The notes below the pieces were generated by a model. That model made no database searches. It was not told the DNA's origin and worked only from the letters and a program-made list of their open reading frames with translations. From G020348385 sp964580235 (GTDB lineage: Bacteria > Acidobacteriota > Aminicenantia > Aminicenantales > Aminicenantaceae): a stretch of 9,576 bases of DNA. The translations under genes and the position numbers were made by a program. The DNA lies in the NCBI GenBank assembly GCA_964580235.1, contig CAZOJY010000126.1:1-9576 (forward strand). The letters are read 5' to 3'. Shown here piece after piece: positions 1 through 8,807 of the stretch (position 1 is the stretch's first letter; each line of letters starts with the position of its first letter).

Positions 1-1488
<1,488 letters not shown>

Positions 1489-1541
1489 CCTGTTTGTATC
1501 CTAAAAATTTTTTTTATCTTCTCTCAATTGGGGATGATTGT

Positions 1542-1558
1542 CAAAAATTAAATTTTTG
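1542..1558. repeat. 17-bp perfect palindrome upstream of the kinase gene
   Basis: The sequence reads CAAAAATT-A-AATTTTTG, with 8-bp arms around one central base. It overlaps the candidate -35 hexamer TTGACA (1539-1544, minus strand). A dyad over a -35 is where a repressor could bind, but the arms are nearly pure A/T, so a chance origin in an AT-rich spacer is quite possible. Confidence 0.35.
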
Positions 1559-1565
1559 TGGATTT

Positions 1566-1599
1566 GCTGCGACAAATATTACCCTAAAAGCGACGCAGC
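1566..1599. repeat. Inverted repeat with 6-bp GC-rich arms
   Basis: GCTGCG (1566-1571) pairs with CGCAGC (1594-1599) around a 22-base loop. On the minus strand it lies between the small gene and the kinase gene. No T run follows, so it is not a classical terminator. It could be a weak RNA hairpin in the kinase leader or chance. Confidence 0.25.
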
Positions 1600-1716
1600 C
1601 TTGGTTGCTTTTCCCAAGACCTTATCGAACCGAGGATCATGTCAAAGATATCCCATGATTTTGTAACGGGCGAGGAGGTTGCCACGCTGTTTTATGGGCT
1701 GTTTTGGTGGATGTGA

Positions 1717-2064
1717 TTAATTTAAGCTGCCGCCCCGGATCACGCGAACCTTCCGAATGGCGGTCGTGATCACACGGTTGCCGAATTCCATGCGCAGCCC
1801 ACACGCGGCAATTGTGTCGACTTTGATGATGCTCCCCCCCCAGGTGCACCCCATTATGGCAACCTTCATTGGAGAGCGTCCCTTACGGGCAAACCAACCC
1901 CCTGAAACAATGTAGCGGTCGTCCCCGAGGACGCAAACGGAATAATCGGAATTCCGCGTCGTTATCAGGACCAAATCTCCAAACTGAAGTTCTTGTTTGC
2001 GCACCTGTTTCAGTTGTACAGCGCCGTTGACTATTTTTTCTAAACTGTGGGCTGTCCCGAGCAT
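1717..2064 (-). CDS. Small conserved-looking protein of unknown function (115 aa)
   Basis: I do not recognise a named domain. The frame is open from 2136, but I chose the inner ATG at 2064. The promoter at 2101-2129 would begin transcription near 2095, downstream of the first ATG, and GAGGGA lies 10 nt before the inner ATG. The 115-residue protein has no signal peptide or membrane segment. It looks rich in beta strands, with alternating hydrophobic runs such as GDLVLITT and GDDRYIVSGGWFA, and a KVAIMGCTWGGSIIKVD stretch with one cysteine, suggesting a small barrel-like fold. It ends in a basic strand (IRKVRVIRGGSLN). It has its own promoter and lies between the DUF5916 gene and the kinase gene in the same orientation. 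Coding status is supported by promoter, ribosome site and protein-like composition, not by recognised homology. Confidence 0.68.
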   Translation of the reverse strand: MLGTAHSLEKIVNGAVQLKQVRKQELQFGDLVLITTRNSDYSVCVLGDDRYIVSGGWFARKGRSPMKVAIMGCTWGGSIIKVDTIAACGLRMEFGNRVITTAIRKVRVIRGGSLN

Positions 2065-2100
2065 AAAAGTTCGATCCCTCAACTTAAATCGTTCTCTAGA

Positions 2101-2129
2101 TGTATAGCAGAATAAAAATCCGAAGTCAA
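2101..2129 (-). promoter_or_regulatory. Sigma-70 type promoter of the small unknown gene
   Basis: On the minus strand, the -35 is TTGACT (2124-2129), the spacer is exactly 17 bp (2107-2123), and the -10 is TATACA (2101-2106), preceded by TGC to give an extended -10 (TGCTATA). Transcription would begin near 2095, leaving a leader of about 30 nt with GAGGGA before ATG 2064. The boxes match those of the DUF5916 promoter. Confidence 0.72.
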
Positions 2130-2147
2130 TCACCATTTGGGGTGATT
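2128..2147 (-). repeat. Perfect inverted repeat after the DUF5916 gene (possible terminator or operator)
   Basis: The arms are 7 bp (AATCACC at 2128-2134 and GGTGATT at 2141-2147) around a 6-base loop. It begins about 20 bp after the DUF5916 stop in the direction of transcription. It could help end that transcript, although the next bases read GACTTCGG before TTTTT, so it is not a clean terminator. One arm overlaps the last two bases of the small gene's -35, so an operator role is also possible. Confidence 0.4.
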
Positions 2148-2167
2148 TTCTTAAAAAGTTTTTTAGG

Positions 2168-4402
2168 CTATTTTATATTGAACGTGTATGTGTACTTGAT
2201 CATGATAGCACGGTTGTCCGTGAAGGGACGATGGGGAAAACCCCGATACCGGTTTGTGTTGATTCCATGATTGTAAACGAGGTAGAAATCATTCCCTTCA
2301 CGAGGATTGTAACGAAACCGGATGTTGGCCACAACAACATCCTCTGCGCCGTTGTATTGGATGAAAGCACTGGCCGATAGTTTGGTGGTAAAGGTTGCCA
2401 GTATTTTCAGCCGAGCGATATGGGCCGTGAACGCCTGATCGCGATCTGGGAACTCGACTCGGTTGAATTCATAAAATCCACTCAACTGCCAGGTCGAAGA
2501 AAGATTCAGGAAATAAATTGTTCCGGCACTTATCCGCCATCCATCGTAAAAAGATCCGATTTTAAAATTCGGCATGAGAGCTAATGTTCTTCCCATCGGC
2601 GTGATGAGGTTGCCTTCGACTCCATAAAATGTATACTCCCCTGGCGGCACCTTCACATCATCGGTGAGTTCGAAATCTTCGGCCAAGTTTTCGACATAGA
2701 CTTTGGGCTGGATAGATCCGCCCCAGCCAGAATTTGTCTCAAACTTCCATCCCGGCCCCAATTCGGCTGATTCGATGGTGCGGTCGCTGTTCCGCAGGAA
2801 CAAAAATCCACCCAGAAAGACCTGATGGAGACGGAGGAAAGACTCGGCACTCGGGATCCATGCGTAAAACAAACGATTACCAAACCTTGTGTAATTCTCG
2901 CGCATCTCGAATCCTAGCCCAGGATTGTAATCTTCTCCGACCCTTGAGAGACTCAAGTTGTAGCCCGCCCCCTTCAATGTCCGCCTCTCCCAACTGAATC
3001 GGAATTTCGCCGGAACAAGGGAAAGGAATGTGTTCGACACATCGTTTTCAAATGTTTGAGCCCAATTGACGGTCAGGTAATCATTCCCAAAAACCCTGAA
3101 AATCCCGTCCAACCCGTAAGCCACATTGTAGCGGCCGTCCATCCCGATACGCGACGTTACCATTCCTCCCACATAGGAAAACGGATTAAAAAGGCGGCGG
3201 CGGATACGGAGGACGCCAAAATTTTCCGAAGGAAGGCCTTCCACCTTCGCCGTCTGCATGTTCAAGAATCCCAGGTCCCATCCGCCGACACGCCCCACTA
3301 AACGGGCTCCGCCGTAGATGCGGACCATATCGTCTGTATCTTCATTGATTCCGATCCGCCGGCTGTAGAACAGCCGGTTGGGTCCGCCGAAGCGAAATTC
3401 GAAGGTGCTCGCCCGCTCCAGGAAAAACCGACGTTTTTCGGGAAAAAACAGCGAAAACCGCGTTAGGTTGACCTGGACATCATCAGCCTCGACTTGGGCG
3501 AAATCCGTATTGACCGTGATGTCGGCGGTAAAATTGCTGGTGATGCCGTATTTGATATCTAAACCGGCTTCCAACACCGGATCATCTTCTCTTAAATACT
3601 CTGTCTCAGCGTCACTCAACTCATAGGCGCGCCCGTGGCCACCAAGAACATAGGGTGTGATGTAAAGAGGTTTTTTGGGGCGAACCTCTTCCATGACAAC
3701 TTCCTGAGAAAGGGATGGCTTAACGATGCTCCAGGCTCCTGAATCCGGAGAAATGGAGGGAAACACATGGATCTCGTTTTTCCGGGCGATCCAGCGCCAT
3801 ATGATGATTCCCATCACCACACGCCCCTCTTCATCTTGAAAGCGGAGGCTGGAAAACGGAATGCGGAACTCGGCAAACCAGCCCTCCTCGCTGCGCGATA
3901 CGGCCACATCCCAGAATGTATCCCAGCTCAACCCAAAAGGCATCTCATTATCCCGTTCGGTCACACCATCATTGGCAATCGTGGCATCCCATCGCAAACC
4001 CGTCGGAGTCGTGAAAAAGGCCAATCCGTTTTCTTTGTCACAGAAGCAGTCGATAACTATGCCGAAAAAATCCGTAGCTGCTGCGGCTGTATCTCTCTGC
4101 TTGGTAGCCCCCATGATTTTGGAGGGTTCGGAGTCGTACAGCCTCCCTGCCAAATACAGATACTCGTCATCATGGGCTACCAGAACAACAGTCTTTTCAG
4201 TGGGTTCCGCTCCAAAATGGGGAGCATGTTGGATAATTGTGAAGGGTTTAATTTTTTCCCAACCTGGTTCATCGATCTGCCCGTCCAGTGTGATCGGGCT
4301 TTCTATTCGCTGGAGAACAATCAAGTCCGCAGTGTTCGAATAGACAAAAACTCTGATTACACACAGGGTGAAAAAAATGGCGGTAAGAACCTTGTTAGTC
4401 AT
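2168..4402 (-). CDS. Exported CBM9-like / DUF5916 outer-membrane beta-barrel protein
   Basis: The 744-residue protein starts with a probable signal peptide: lysine at 4, hydrophobic core 5-20, cleavage perhaps near 25, and no lipobox. A CBM9-like beta-sandwich follows at about 35-230, beginning with ITLDGQIDEPGWEKI (37-51) and containing WDVAVSR (164-170) and the EGWFAEFRIPFSSLRF block (173-188). From about 245 to the end is the DUF5916 region, with the hallmark TDFAQVEADDVQVNLTRF and then FFPEKRRFFLE (319-329). Many alternating aromatic strands follow, and the C-terminus is YTYTFNIK, as expected for an outer-membrane barrel. Length is typical of the family. The role is not established; a carbohydrate-related or surface function is only suggested by the CBM9-like part. 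It has its own promoter, divergent from the hydantoinase operon. AGGA lies 3 nt before the ATG, which is close. Confidence 0.92.
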   Translation of the reverse strand: MTNKVLTAIFFTLCVIRVFVYSNTADLIVLQRIESPITLDGQIDEPGWEKIKPFTIIQHAPHFGAEPTEKTVVLVAHDDEYLYLAGRLYDSEPSKIMGATKQRDTAAAATDFFGIVIDCFCDKENGLAFFTTPTGLRWDATIANDGVTERDNEMPFGLSWDTFWDVAVSRSEEGWFAEFRIPFSSLRFQDEEGRVVMGIIIWRWIARKNEIHVFPSISPDSGAWSIVKPSLSQEVVMEEVRPKKPLYITPYVLGGHGRAYELSDAETEYLREDDPVLEAGLDIKYGITSNFTADITVNTDFAQVEADDVQVNLTRFSLFFPEKRRFFLERASTFEFRFGGPNRLFYSRRIGINEDTDDMVRIYGGARLVGRVGGWDLGFLNMQTAKVEGLPSENFGVLRIRRRLFNPFSYVGGMVTSRIGMDGRYNVAYGLDGIFRVFGNDYLTVNWAQTFENDVSNTFLSLVPAKFRFSWERRTLKGAGYNLSLSRVGEDYNPGLGFEMRENYTRFGNRLFYAWIPSAESFLRLHQVFLGGFLFLRNSDRTIESAELGPGWKFETNSGWGGSIQPKVYVENLAEDFELTDDVKVPPGEYTFYGVEGNLITPMGRTLALMPNFKIGSFYDGWRISAGTIYFLNLSSTWQLSGFYEFNRVEFPDRDQAFTAHIARLKILATFTTKLSASAFIQYNGAEDVVVANIRFRYNPREGNDFYLVYNHGINTNRYRGFPHRPFTDNRAIMIKYTYTFNIK

Positions 4403-4422
4403 CAGTCCTATTCTTATTTCGC

Positions 4423-4437
4423 GGGGAGGATATCCCC
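4423..4437 (-). repeat. Small hairpin in the DUF5916 leader
   Basis: GGGGA (4423-4427) and TCCCC (4433-4437) pair around a 5-base loop. The element lies about 20 nt upstream of the DUF5916 start codon, inside the predicted 45-nt leader. It could affect message stability or translation. The stem is short and may be chance. Confidence 0.3.
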
Positions 4438-4453
4438 AAAAATATCGTCACGA

Positions 4454-4482
4454 CTTATAGCAAAGTCCTAAAACGAAGTCAA
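4454..4482 (-). promoter_or_regulatory. Sigma-70 type promoter of the DUF5916 gene
   Basis: On the minus strand, the -35 is TTGACT (4477-4482), the spacer is 17 bp (4460-4476), and the -10 is TATAAG (4454-4459) with an upstream TGC (extended -10). Transcription would begin near 4447, giving a leader of about 45 nt. The first nine bases (TTGACTTCG) and the TGCTATA box are identical to those of the promoter at 2101-2129. Confidence 0.72.
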
Positions 4483-4487
4483 TGAGG

Positions 4488-4516
4488 TGGATTTTAATTT
4501 GGGGGAGTGTTATGAT
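4488..4516 (+). promoter_or_regulatory. Candidate extended -10 promoter of the hydantoinase operon
   Basis: TATGAT (4511-4516) matches the -10 consensus at five of six bases and is preceded by TG-T (4508-4510), an extended -10. At 17 bp upstream, TGGATT (4488-4493) is a poor -35, which extended -10 promoters tolerate. Transcription would start near 4523, leaving only about 15 nt before ATG 4538. ATGAT/ATCAT (4512-4516 and 4522-4526) also form a 5-bp dyad across the start region. Confidence 0.5.
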
Positions 4517-4537
4517 TTTTTATCATTTGGCGAGGGC

Positions 4538-5941
4538 ATGTTGGCAAAATCAAAAACCACCCTTATTCAAGGGGGGACAATCGTTCTGGGTCAAATTGTT
4601 GCCCAGCAGAACATTTTGATCGAGGGAGAAAAAATTCGCGCGGTCGGAATCCTGAAAGATCATCAAGCGGACAGGCTGATCGACGCAAAAAGACTCCTCG
4701 TTCTTCCCGGCGCTGTGGACACCCACGTCCATTTCAACGACAAATTCATGAATACAACCAGTGTGCACGATTATTACACTGGAACTCGGGCGGCGGCTTT
4801 TGGAGGTGTTACAAGCATCGTGGATTTTTCCAATCAGATTCCGGGCAAACCCCTTATCCAGACTATTGAAATCAAAAAACAGGAAGCCAAAGGAAAAGCA
4901 ATCGTCGATTGGGGGGTTCATCCGGTGATCACCAAGCCCACGGCTGAGGCGTTGAAAGAAATTCCTTTGCTGGTCCAGGAGGGAGCGCCGACGATCAAAT
5001 GCTACATGACTTATAGAGCTGAAGGACTGATGGTCAGGGATAAGGATTTAGGGCGCATTATGGAAGCCTTGAAAAAGGCAGGCGGCATGCTTATGGTTCA
5101 TGCGGAGGACAACAAGACTATCGAAAAAAACGTCCCACGGATGATCCAGGAGGGATTGACAAGCCCCATTTTTCACGCCAAAAGCCGGCCCCCTGATTCC
5201 GAAGCCAGAGCCATTCAGCGCTGCATTCAATTGGCAAAAAAAACAAAGGTACGGCTATTTATCGTACATATGGCATCTGCAGCGGGTGTGGAACTCGTGG
5301 GGAAGGCCCGAGGAGAAGGGAACGACATCATTGCAGAAACCTGCACCCATTATCTGATTTTCACCGAAAGGATGCTCGAGAGGAATGACGGGATTAAATG
5401 GATCTGTTCGCCGCCGCTGCGGAATTCGATGATCCAGGAATGGCTGTGGAAGGGAATCCGGGACGGCCGCATATCCATGGTGACCTCTGATGATGCAGCA
5501 TATGGGTGGGCCGCCAAACTTTACGGGGCCGACCGTTTCGACAAATGTCCTAACGGTATTCCAGGGATCGAAGTCCGGCTTCCTCTGCTCTACTCGGAGG
5601 GAGTTGCCAAAGGACGTATCTCTCTGCCGCGTTTCGTCGAGTTGATATCCACTCAACCCGCCCTTTTATTCGGCCTGGCTCCCCAAAAGGGGACTTTAGC
5701 ACCCGGAGCAGATGCCGATATCGTCCTGATCGATCCAAAGGCCAAATGGACCATGAACCGGGAAAGCCTTCATATGGCCGCGGACTGGTCGGCTTATGAA
5801 AATATCCCCATAACGGGAAAAATTGTCAAAGTTTTTTCTCGAGGCGATTTGATCATCGACGGCGATAAGTATTTGGCCAGAAAGGGAAGAGGGCGGTTTC
5901 TTTACCGCAAGCTTGATTTATCTGTTCGCACATCTGTGTGA
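4538..5941 (+). CDS. Dihydropyrimidinase/hydantoinase-type cyclic amidohydrolase
   Basis: A 467-residue cytoplasmic zinc hydrolase expected to open a cyclic amide (hydantoin, dihydropyrimidine or similar) to an N-carbamoyl product. All metal ligands of the amidohydrolase superfamily are visible: H63 and H65 (DTHVHF), K154, the probable carbamylated lysine (TIKCYMTY), H188 (VHAED), H244 (IVHMAS) and D318 (TSDDA). Their spacing is that of D-hydantoinases. SPPLR (291-295), NGIPGIEVRLPLL (339-351) and the C-terminal GTLAPGADADIVLIDP also fit. The frame is open from GTG 4487, but I chose ATG 4538 because it aligns with the family N-terminus and the promoter -10 lies after the GTG. GAGGG sits unusually close to this ATG. 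Oddities are the loop after HVHF (residues 66-80) and D319 where relatives usually have His. Substrate unknown; allantoinase-like activity is an alternative. It is first of four operon genes. Confidence 0.92.
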   Translation: MLAKSKTTLIQGGTIVLGQIVAQQNILIEGEKIRAVGILKDHQADRLIDAKRLLVLPGAVDTHVHFNDKFMNTTSVHDYYTGTRAAAFGGVTSIVDFSNQIPGKPLIQTIEIKKQEAKGKAIVDWGVHPVITKPTAEALKEIPLLVQEGAPTIKCYMTYRAEGLMVRDKDLGRIMEALKKAGGMLMVHAEDNKTIEKNVPRMIQEGLTSPIFHAKSRPPDSEARAIQRCIQLAKKTKVRLFIVHMASAAGVELVGKARGEGNDIIAETCTHYLIFTERMLERNDGIKWICSPPLRNSMIQEWLWKGIRDGRISMVTSDDAAYGWAAKLYGADRFDKCPNGIPGIEVRLPLLYSEGVAKGRISLPRFVELISTQPALLFGLAPQKGTLAPGADADIVLIDPKAKWTMNRESLHMAADWSAYENIPITGKIVKVFSRGDLIIDGDKYLARKGRGRFLYRKLDLSVRTSV

Positions 5942-5973
5942 ACAGTCATTCGATTTTAGAGGTGTGAGTAAAG

Positions 5974-7362
5974 ATGGGAGAACACAAAAAAGCATCTATT
6001 TTTTCCGGGGCCTCGGCCGCGCAGGTCGCTGAAGATTTGAAACCGCTGGTTGACTTCACAGATGATGGCCTCTCGCTCCCGGAGCTTCGGCAGCTTCTAG
6101 AAAAACGGCTGTTTCCTCATCTGATGAAGTATGACATCCCCGCTTTTCAGTCCATGTTCAATGCCATTCCAGAGGAAGGTGCCAAATTCGGGGCGGCCAT
6201 CGCTCTCCAATACAACCAGGGTGTAACCAACTGGCAGGTATCTCCCGGAGGGGCCATGCTGGAGGAGCTTTGCGGCAGAGCTCTCTGCCGTTTGTTTGGA
6301 TTCGACCGGGAAGCAGATGCCACATTCATGTACTGCGGCACCTACGCCAATCTAGAAGCCCTGTATTTTGCCCTCCACGGGCATGCCGAAATAGAGGGAT
6401 TCGAATTTAACCAAAAAGGGCTGAAAGGTTTCAGAGATCCCGCAGGTCTCGCCCTTCTGACTTCCGAAGATGCGCACCTCTCGCTCAAACACGCCGCACG
6501 AATCCTGGGCATCGGCGAACAGGGTCTTATCCCCTTAAAAGTCGATGAAAACCGCCGCATCGATGCCGATAACCTGAGGGAAAAGCTGGATGAGCTCTAT
6601 GGAAAAAGAGACATCTTCTGTGTTGTTGCCACGGCCGGAACGACATCCACCGGAGCGGTAGATCCCATTTTCCCGATCGCAGAAATATGTCATGAATCAA
6701 ACATTTGGCTGCATGTGGACGGGGCCTATGGGTTGGCTTATTGTCTAGTCCCGGAATGGGAACATCTTTACAAGGGACGGGAACTGGCCGACTCCCTCTC
6801 CTGGGACCCGCACAAGCAGCTCGGTATTCCCATCCCAAATTCAATGCTGTTTCTCAGACGTCGAGAAGATTTCGGACGCATGAGCATTTTTGGCCACTAT
6901 TTCAACCCGGAGCAAGACCAAAAGCCCAATCCCGGCCTCAAGTCTCCCCCGACCACACGGCCCTTTTCTGCATTATCTCTCGTCACATCCTTGCGCTATC
7001 AGGGAAAAAACAAATTGATAGAGAGGCTCCGCGCCCCCTTAGTGGCGATCAAGGAGACAGCCGCCCGAATCAAAGACGAACCGGGAGTGGAATTGATGCT
7101 TTCCCCGGATACCGGGATCTTGTGTTTTCGTGTTATCCCAGAAGGTTTTCCAAAAGAAAAGCGGAATGTTTTGCAGGAACACATCTATGACAAGATCATG
7201 AATGAAGGGGAACGGACCATATCAAAAACAAAACTGGGAAAGAGGACCGTACTGCGGCTGGTGGCGATTTCTCCGTCTCTGACGTCCGATGATCTGATGG
7301 AAACGGTCGGCTACGCCCGTTCTGTCGCAAAGGAATATCCATTGTCAATGCAAACAGGGTGA
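5974..7362 (+). CDS. Group II PLP-dependent amino acid decarboxylase
   Basis: The 462-residue protein has the fold-type I group II decarboxylase pattern (glutamate, aromatic amino acid, aspartate and related decarboxylases). Visible residues are the PLP-stacking histidine H168 (DAHLS), the ATAGTTSTGAVDP segment (219-231), the aspartate that pairs with the pyridine nitrogen D249 (HVDGAYG), and the Schiff-base lysine K281 (WDPHKQLGIP). The phosphate-binding region reads CGTYANLEAL (121-130), where many relatives have a glycine and a glutamate in the first four positions. Expected reaction: release of CO2 from an L-amino acid to give an amine. The substrate cannot be told from the sequence. An AGAGGTG lies 9 nt before the ATG. 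It follows the hydantoinase by 32 bp, so co-transcription is very likely. The length is usual and no break is seen. Confidence 0.92.
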   Translation: MGEHKKASIFSGASAAQVAEDLKPLVDFTDDGLSLPELRQLLEKRLFPHLMKYDIPAFQSMFNAIPEEGAKFGAAIALQYNQGVTNWQVSPGGAMLEELCGRALCRLFGFDREADATFMYCGTYANLEALYFALHGHAEIEGFEFNQKGLKGFRDPAGLALLTSEDAHLSLKHAARILGIGEQGLIPLKVDENRRIDADNLREKLDELYGKRDIFCVVATAGTTSTGAVDPIFPIAEICHESNIWLHVDGAYGLAYCLVPEWEHLYKGRELADSLSWDPHKQLGIPIPNSMLFLRRREDFGRMSIFGHYFNPEQDQKPNPGLKSPPTTRPFSALSLVTSLRYQGKNKLIERLRAPLVAIKETAARIKDEPGVELMLSPDTGILCFRVIPEGFPKEKRNVLQEHIYDKIMNEGERTISKTKLGKRTVLRLVAISPSLTSDDLMETVGYARSVAKEYPLSMQTG

Positions 7363-7397
7363 AGTGATTTTCGGTCTGTCATTAAGGAATCTTTGGC

Positions 7398-8807
7398 ATG
7401 TTTGACAAAATTTTGGATGTGGCTGCAGAGATCGACAGCATCCTGTGGGGTCCGTGGACTCTTGTATTTATCGCGGCTGTCGCTGTTTTTTTTACGATAA
7501 AATCGAAAGGTTTCCAGATCCGGCGAATCAATTTCATCTTCAAAAAGACCTTTGGCACCATCTTTGCGGGAACAAAAACAAAAGCAAAAGGACGGATGAC
7601 GCCATTCCAGGCCGCATCCACGGCATTAGCCAGCACAGTCGGAATGGGGAATATGGCAGGGGTGGCCACGGCTCTCTCCATCGGAGGGCCAGGAGCGATA
7701 TTCTGGATGTGGGTGATGGCTCTGTTGAGCATGATGACCAAAACGGCAGAAATCACTTTAGCGGTCCACTACAGGGATATCGACGAAAAAGGCAGCCTGC
7801 GTGGCGGGCCGATGTACTACATTCAAAAAGGCTTGGGGTGGAAATTTCTGGCAAAGTTATTTGCAGCAGGTGTTCTGATCAACGCGTTGTTCACGGCCAC
7901 TCTCCTCCAATCCCATACGGTCGGGAGAGCATTTCTTTCCAGCTATAATTTGAGCCCGTACATAACCACTGGTCTCATGGCGCTGATCACAGTCTTTGTG
8001 ATCATCGGCGGCATCAGGCGTATCGGACAGGTGTGTGAACGCCTCGTGCCTTTTATGTCGATCGTTTATCTTGTGGCCGGAATCATTATTTTTATCGTCA
8101 ATTATGAAAATATCCCTGGGGTGTTCGGCATGATCTTCCGGTATGCTTTTGCCCCTGTTCCGGCGGTTGGAGGATTTGCTGGGGCTGCGGTCAGAGCAGC
8201 CCTCAAGGAGGGCATGGCCAAAGGTATGCTCTCGAATGAGGCTGGTTTGGGGACAGCCCCAATGGCTCACGCTACCGCAGACACCAAACATCCCTTTCAG
8301 CAGGGTCTCTGGGGAGGCTTAGAGGTTTTCATCGATACGATTGTCATCTGTACTATTACCTCATTTGCCATCCTTTCTACCGGAATTCTGTCGAGCGGTA
8401 AATCCGGGATCGAACTTGTGATCGATTCTTTTGCATCGGTTTTTCCTCAGAGTTTAGCCGGCGCATTGATCTCTATCTCCATCCTGACTTTTTGCTTGTC
8501 CACGCAGATCGGCTTTTTTATCTACTACGAAACCTCGATTGTCAGCCTTTTCGGGAAAAGGGCCATGATATACCTAAAGTGGATTTACCTTATACCCGGA
8601 ATCCTGTTTGCAGGCATCGCCGATGTGGAGAAACTGTGGGTGTTCGCCAATATCTCGGTGGGCGTATGTTCTCTGCCGAACTTGGTGGCTCTTCTCGCTC
8701 TAAGCGGGGCCTTTTTCAAACTGATGAGGGACTATATGACAGATAGAAATAAATATGCAACGGCTATAGTGGATACATCAAAGGCATATGTCAAAAAAGC
8801 CAAATGA
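7398..8807 (+). CDS. Sodium:alanine/glycine symporter family (AGCS) transporter
   Basis: The 469-residue integral membrane protein has roughly ten to eleven hydrophobic segments and hallmark AGCS motifs: MTPFQAASTALASTVGMGNM followed by AGVATA and GGPGAIFWMW, GGPMYYIQKGLG, MLSNEAGLGTAPMAHA, and GLWGGLEVFIDT. The family imports alanine, glycine or related small amino acids with sodium across the inner membrane. Its place between a decarboxylase and a racemase suggests it supplies the amino acid or analogue that they handle; this is inference. AAGGA lies 9 nt before the ATG, 35 bp after the decarboxylase. Its last codons overlap the racemase start (ATGA), implying translational coupling. The C-terminal tail is short and basic (KAYVKKAK). 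Length is typical, with no sign of disruption. Confidence 0.95.
   Translation: MFDKILDVAAEIDSILWGPWTLVFIAAVAVFFTIKSKGFQIRRINFIFKKTFGTIFAGTKTKAKGRMTPFQAASTALASTVGMGNMAGVATALSIGGPGAIFWMWVMALLSMMTKTAEITLAVHYRDIDEKGSLRGGPMYYIQKGLGWKFLAKLFAAGVLINALFTATLLQSHTVGRAFLSSYNLSPYITTGLMALITVFVIIGGIRRIGQVCERLVPFMSIVYLVAGIIIFIVNYENIPGVFGMIFRYAFAPVPAVGGFAGAAVRAALKEGMAKGMLSNEAGLGTAPMAHATADTKHPFQQGLWGGLEVFIDTIVICTITSFAILSTGILSSGKSGIELVIDSFASVFPQSLAGALISISILTFCLSTQIGFFIYYETSIVSLFGKRAMIYLKWIYLIPGILFAGIADVEKLWVFANISVGVCSLPNLVALLALSGAFFKLMRDYMTDRNKYATAIVDTSKAYVKKAK

Larger units (their letters stand above)
1489..1716. other. Non-coding gap upstream of the kinase gene
   Basis: This 228-bp stretch separates the end of the small unknown gene from the kinase start. 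I see no convincing coding region in it. On the minus strand a perfect TTGACA (1539-1544) could be the -35 of a kinase promoter. The region 16-21 bp downstream is only A/T-rich, with no good -10 hexamer, so the promoter call is weak. Two inverted repeats are listed separately. There is no hairpin plus T run, so read-through from the small gene into the kinase gene is possible. Confidence 0.5.

Noticed and set aside
1600..1618. Inverted repeat CTTGG/CCAAG as a terminator of the small gene
   Set aside because: The stem is only 5 bp and no T run follows on the minus strand.
1639..1716. A 25-codon plus-strand frame ending in a hydrophobic FYGLFWWM
   Set aside because: No promoter, a poorly spaced ribosome site, no recognised family, and it is antisense to the transcription direction of its neighbours; probably chance.
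2065..2136. A 24-codon N-terminal extension of the small unknown protein from ATG 2136
   Set aside because: The promoter at 2101-2129 starts transcription downstream of that ATG, and no ribosome site precedes it.
3767..4471. A 234-codon plus-strand open frame opposite the DUF5916 gene
   Set aside because: It lies antisense to a well-supported protein with recognisable domains; its translation has no domain features and it runs across the DUF5916 promoter.
4487..4537. A 17-codon N-terminal extension of the hydantoinase from GTG 4487
   Set aside because: The extension has no family counterpart, no ribosome site precedes the GTG, and the promoter -10 lies after it.
6705..7190. A 161-codon plus-strand frame inside the decarboxylase gene
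   Set aside because: It is out of frame with a decarboxylase that has all catalytic motifs intact; it looks like an overlap artefact.
7857..8291. A 144-codon minus-strand frame inside the symporter gene
   Set aside because: Antisense to a clear AGCS transporter; its translation is low-complexity and histidine/aspartate-rich with no domain.
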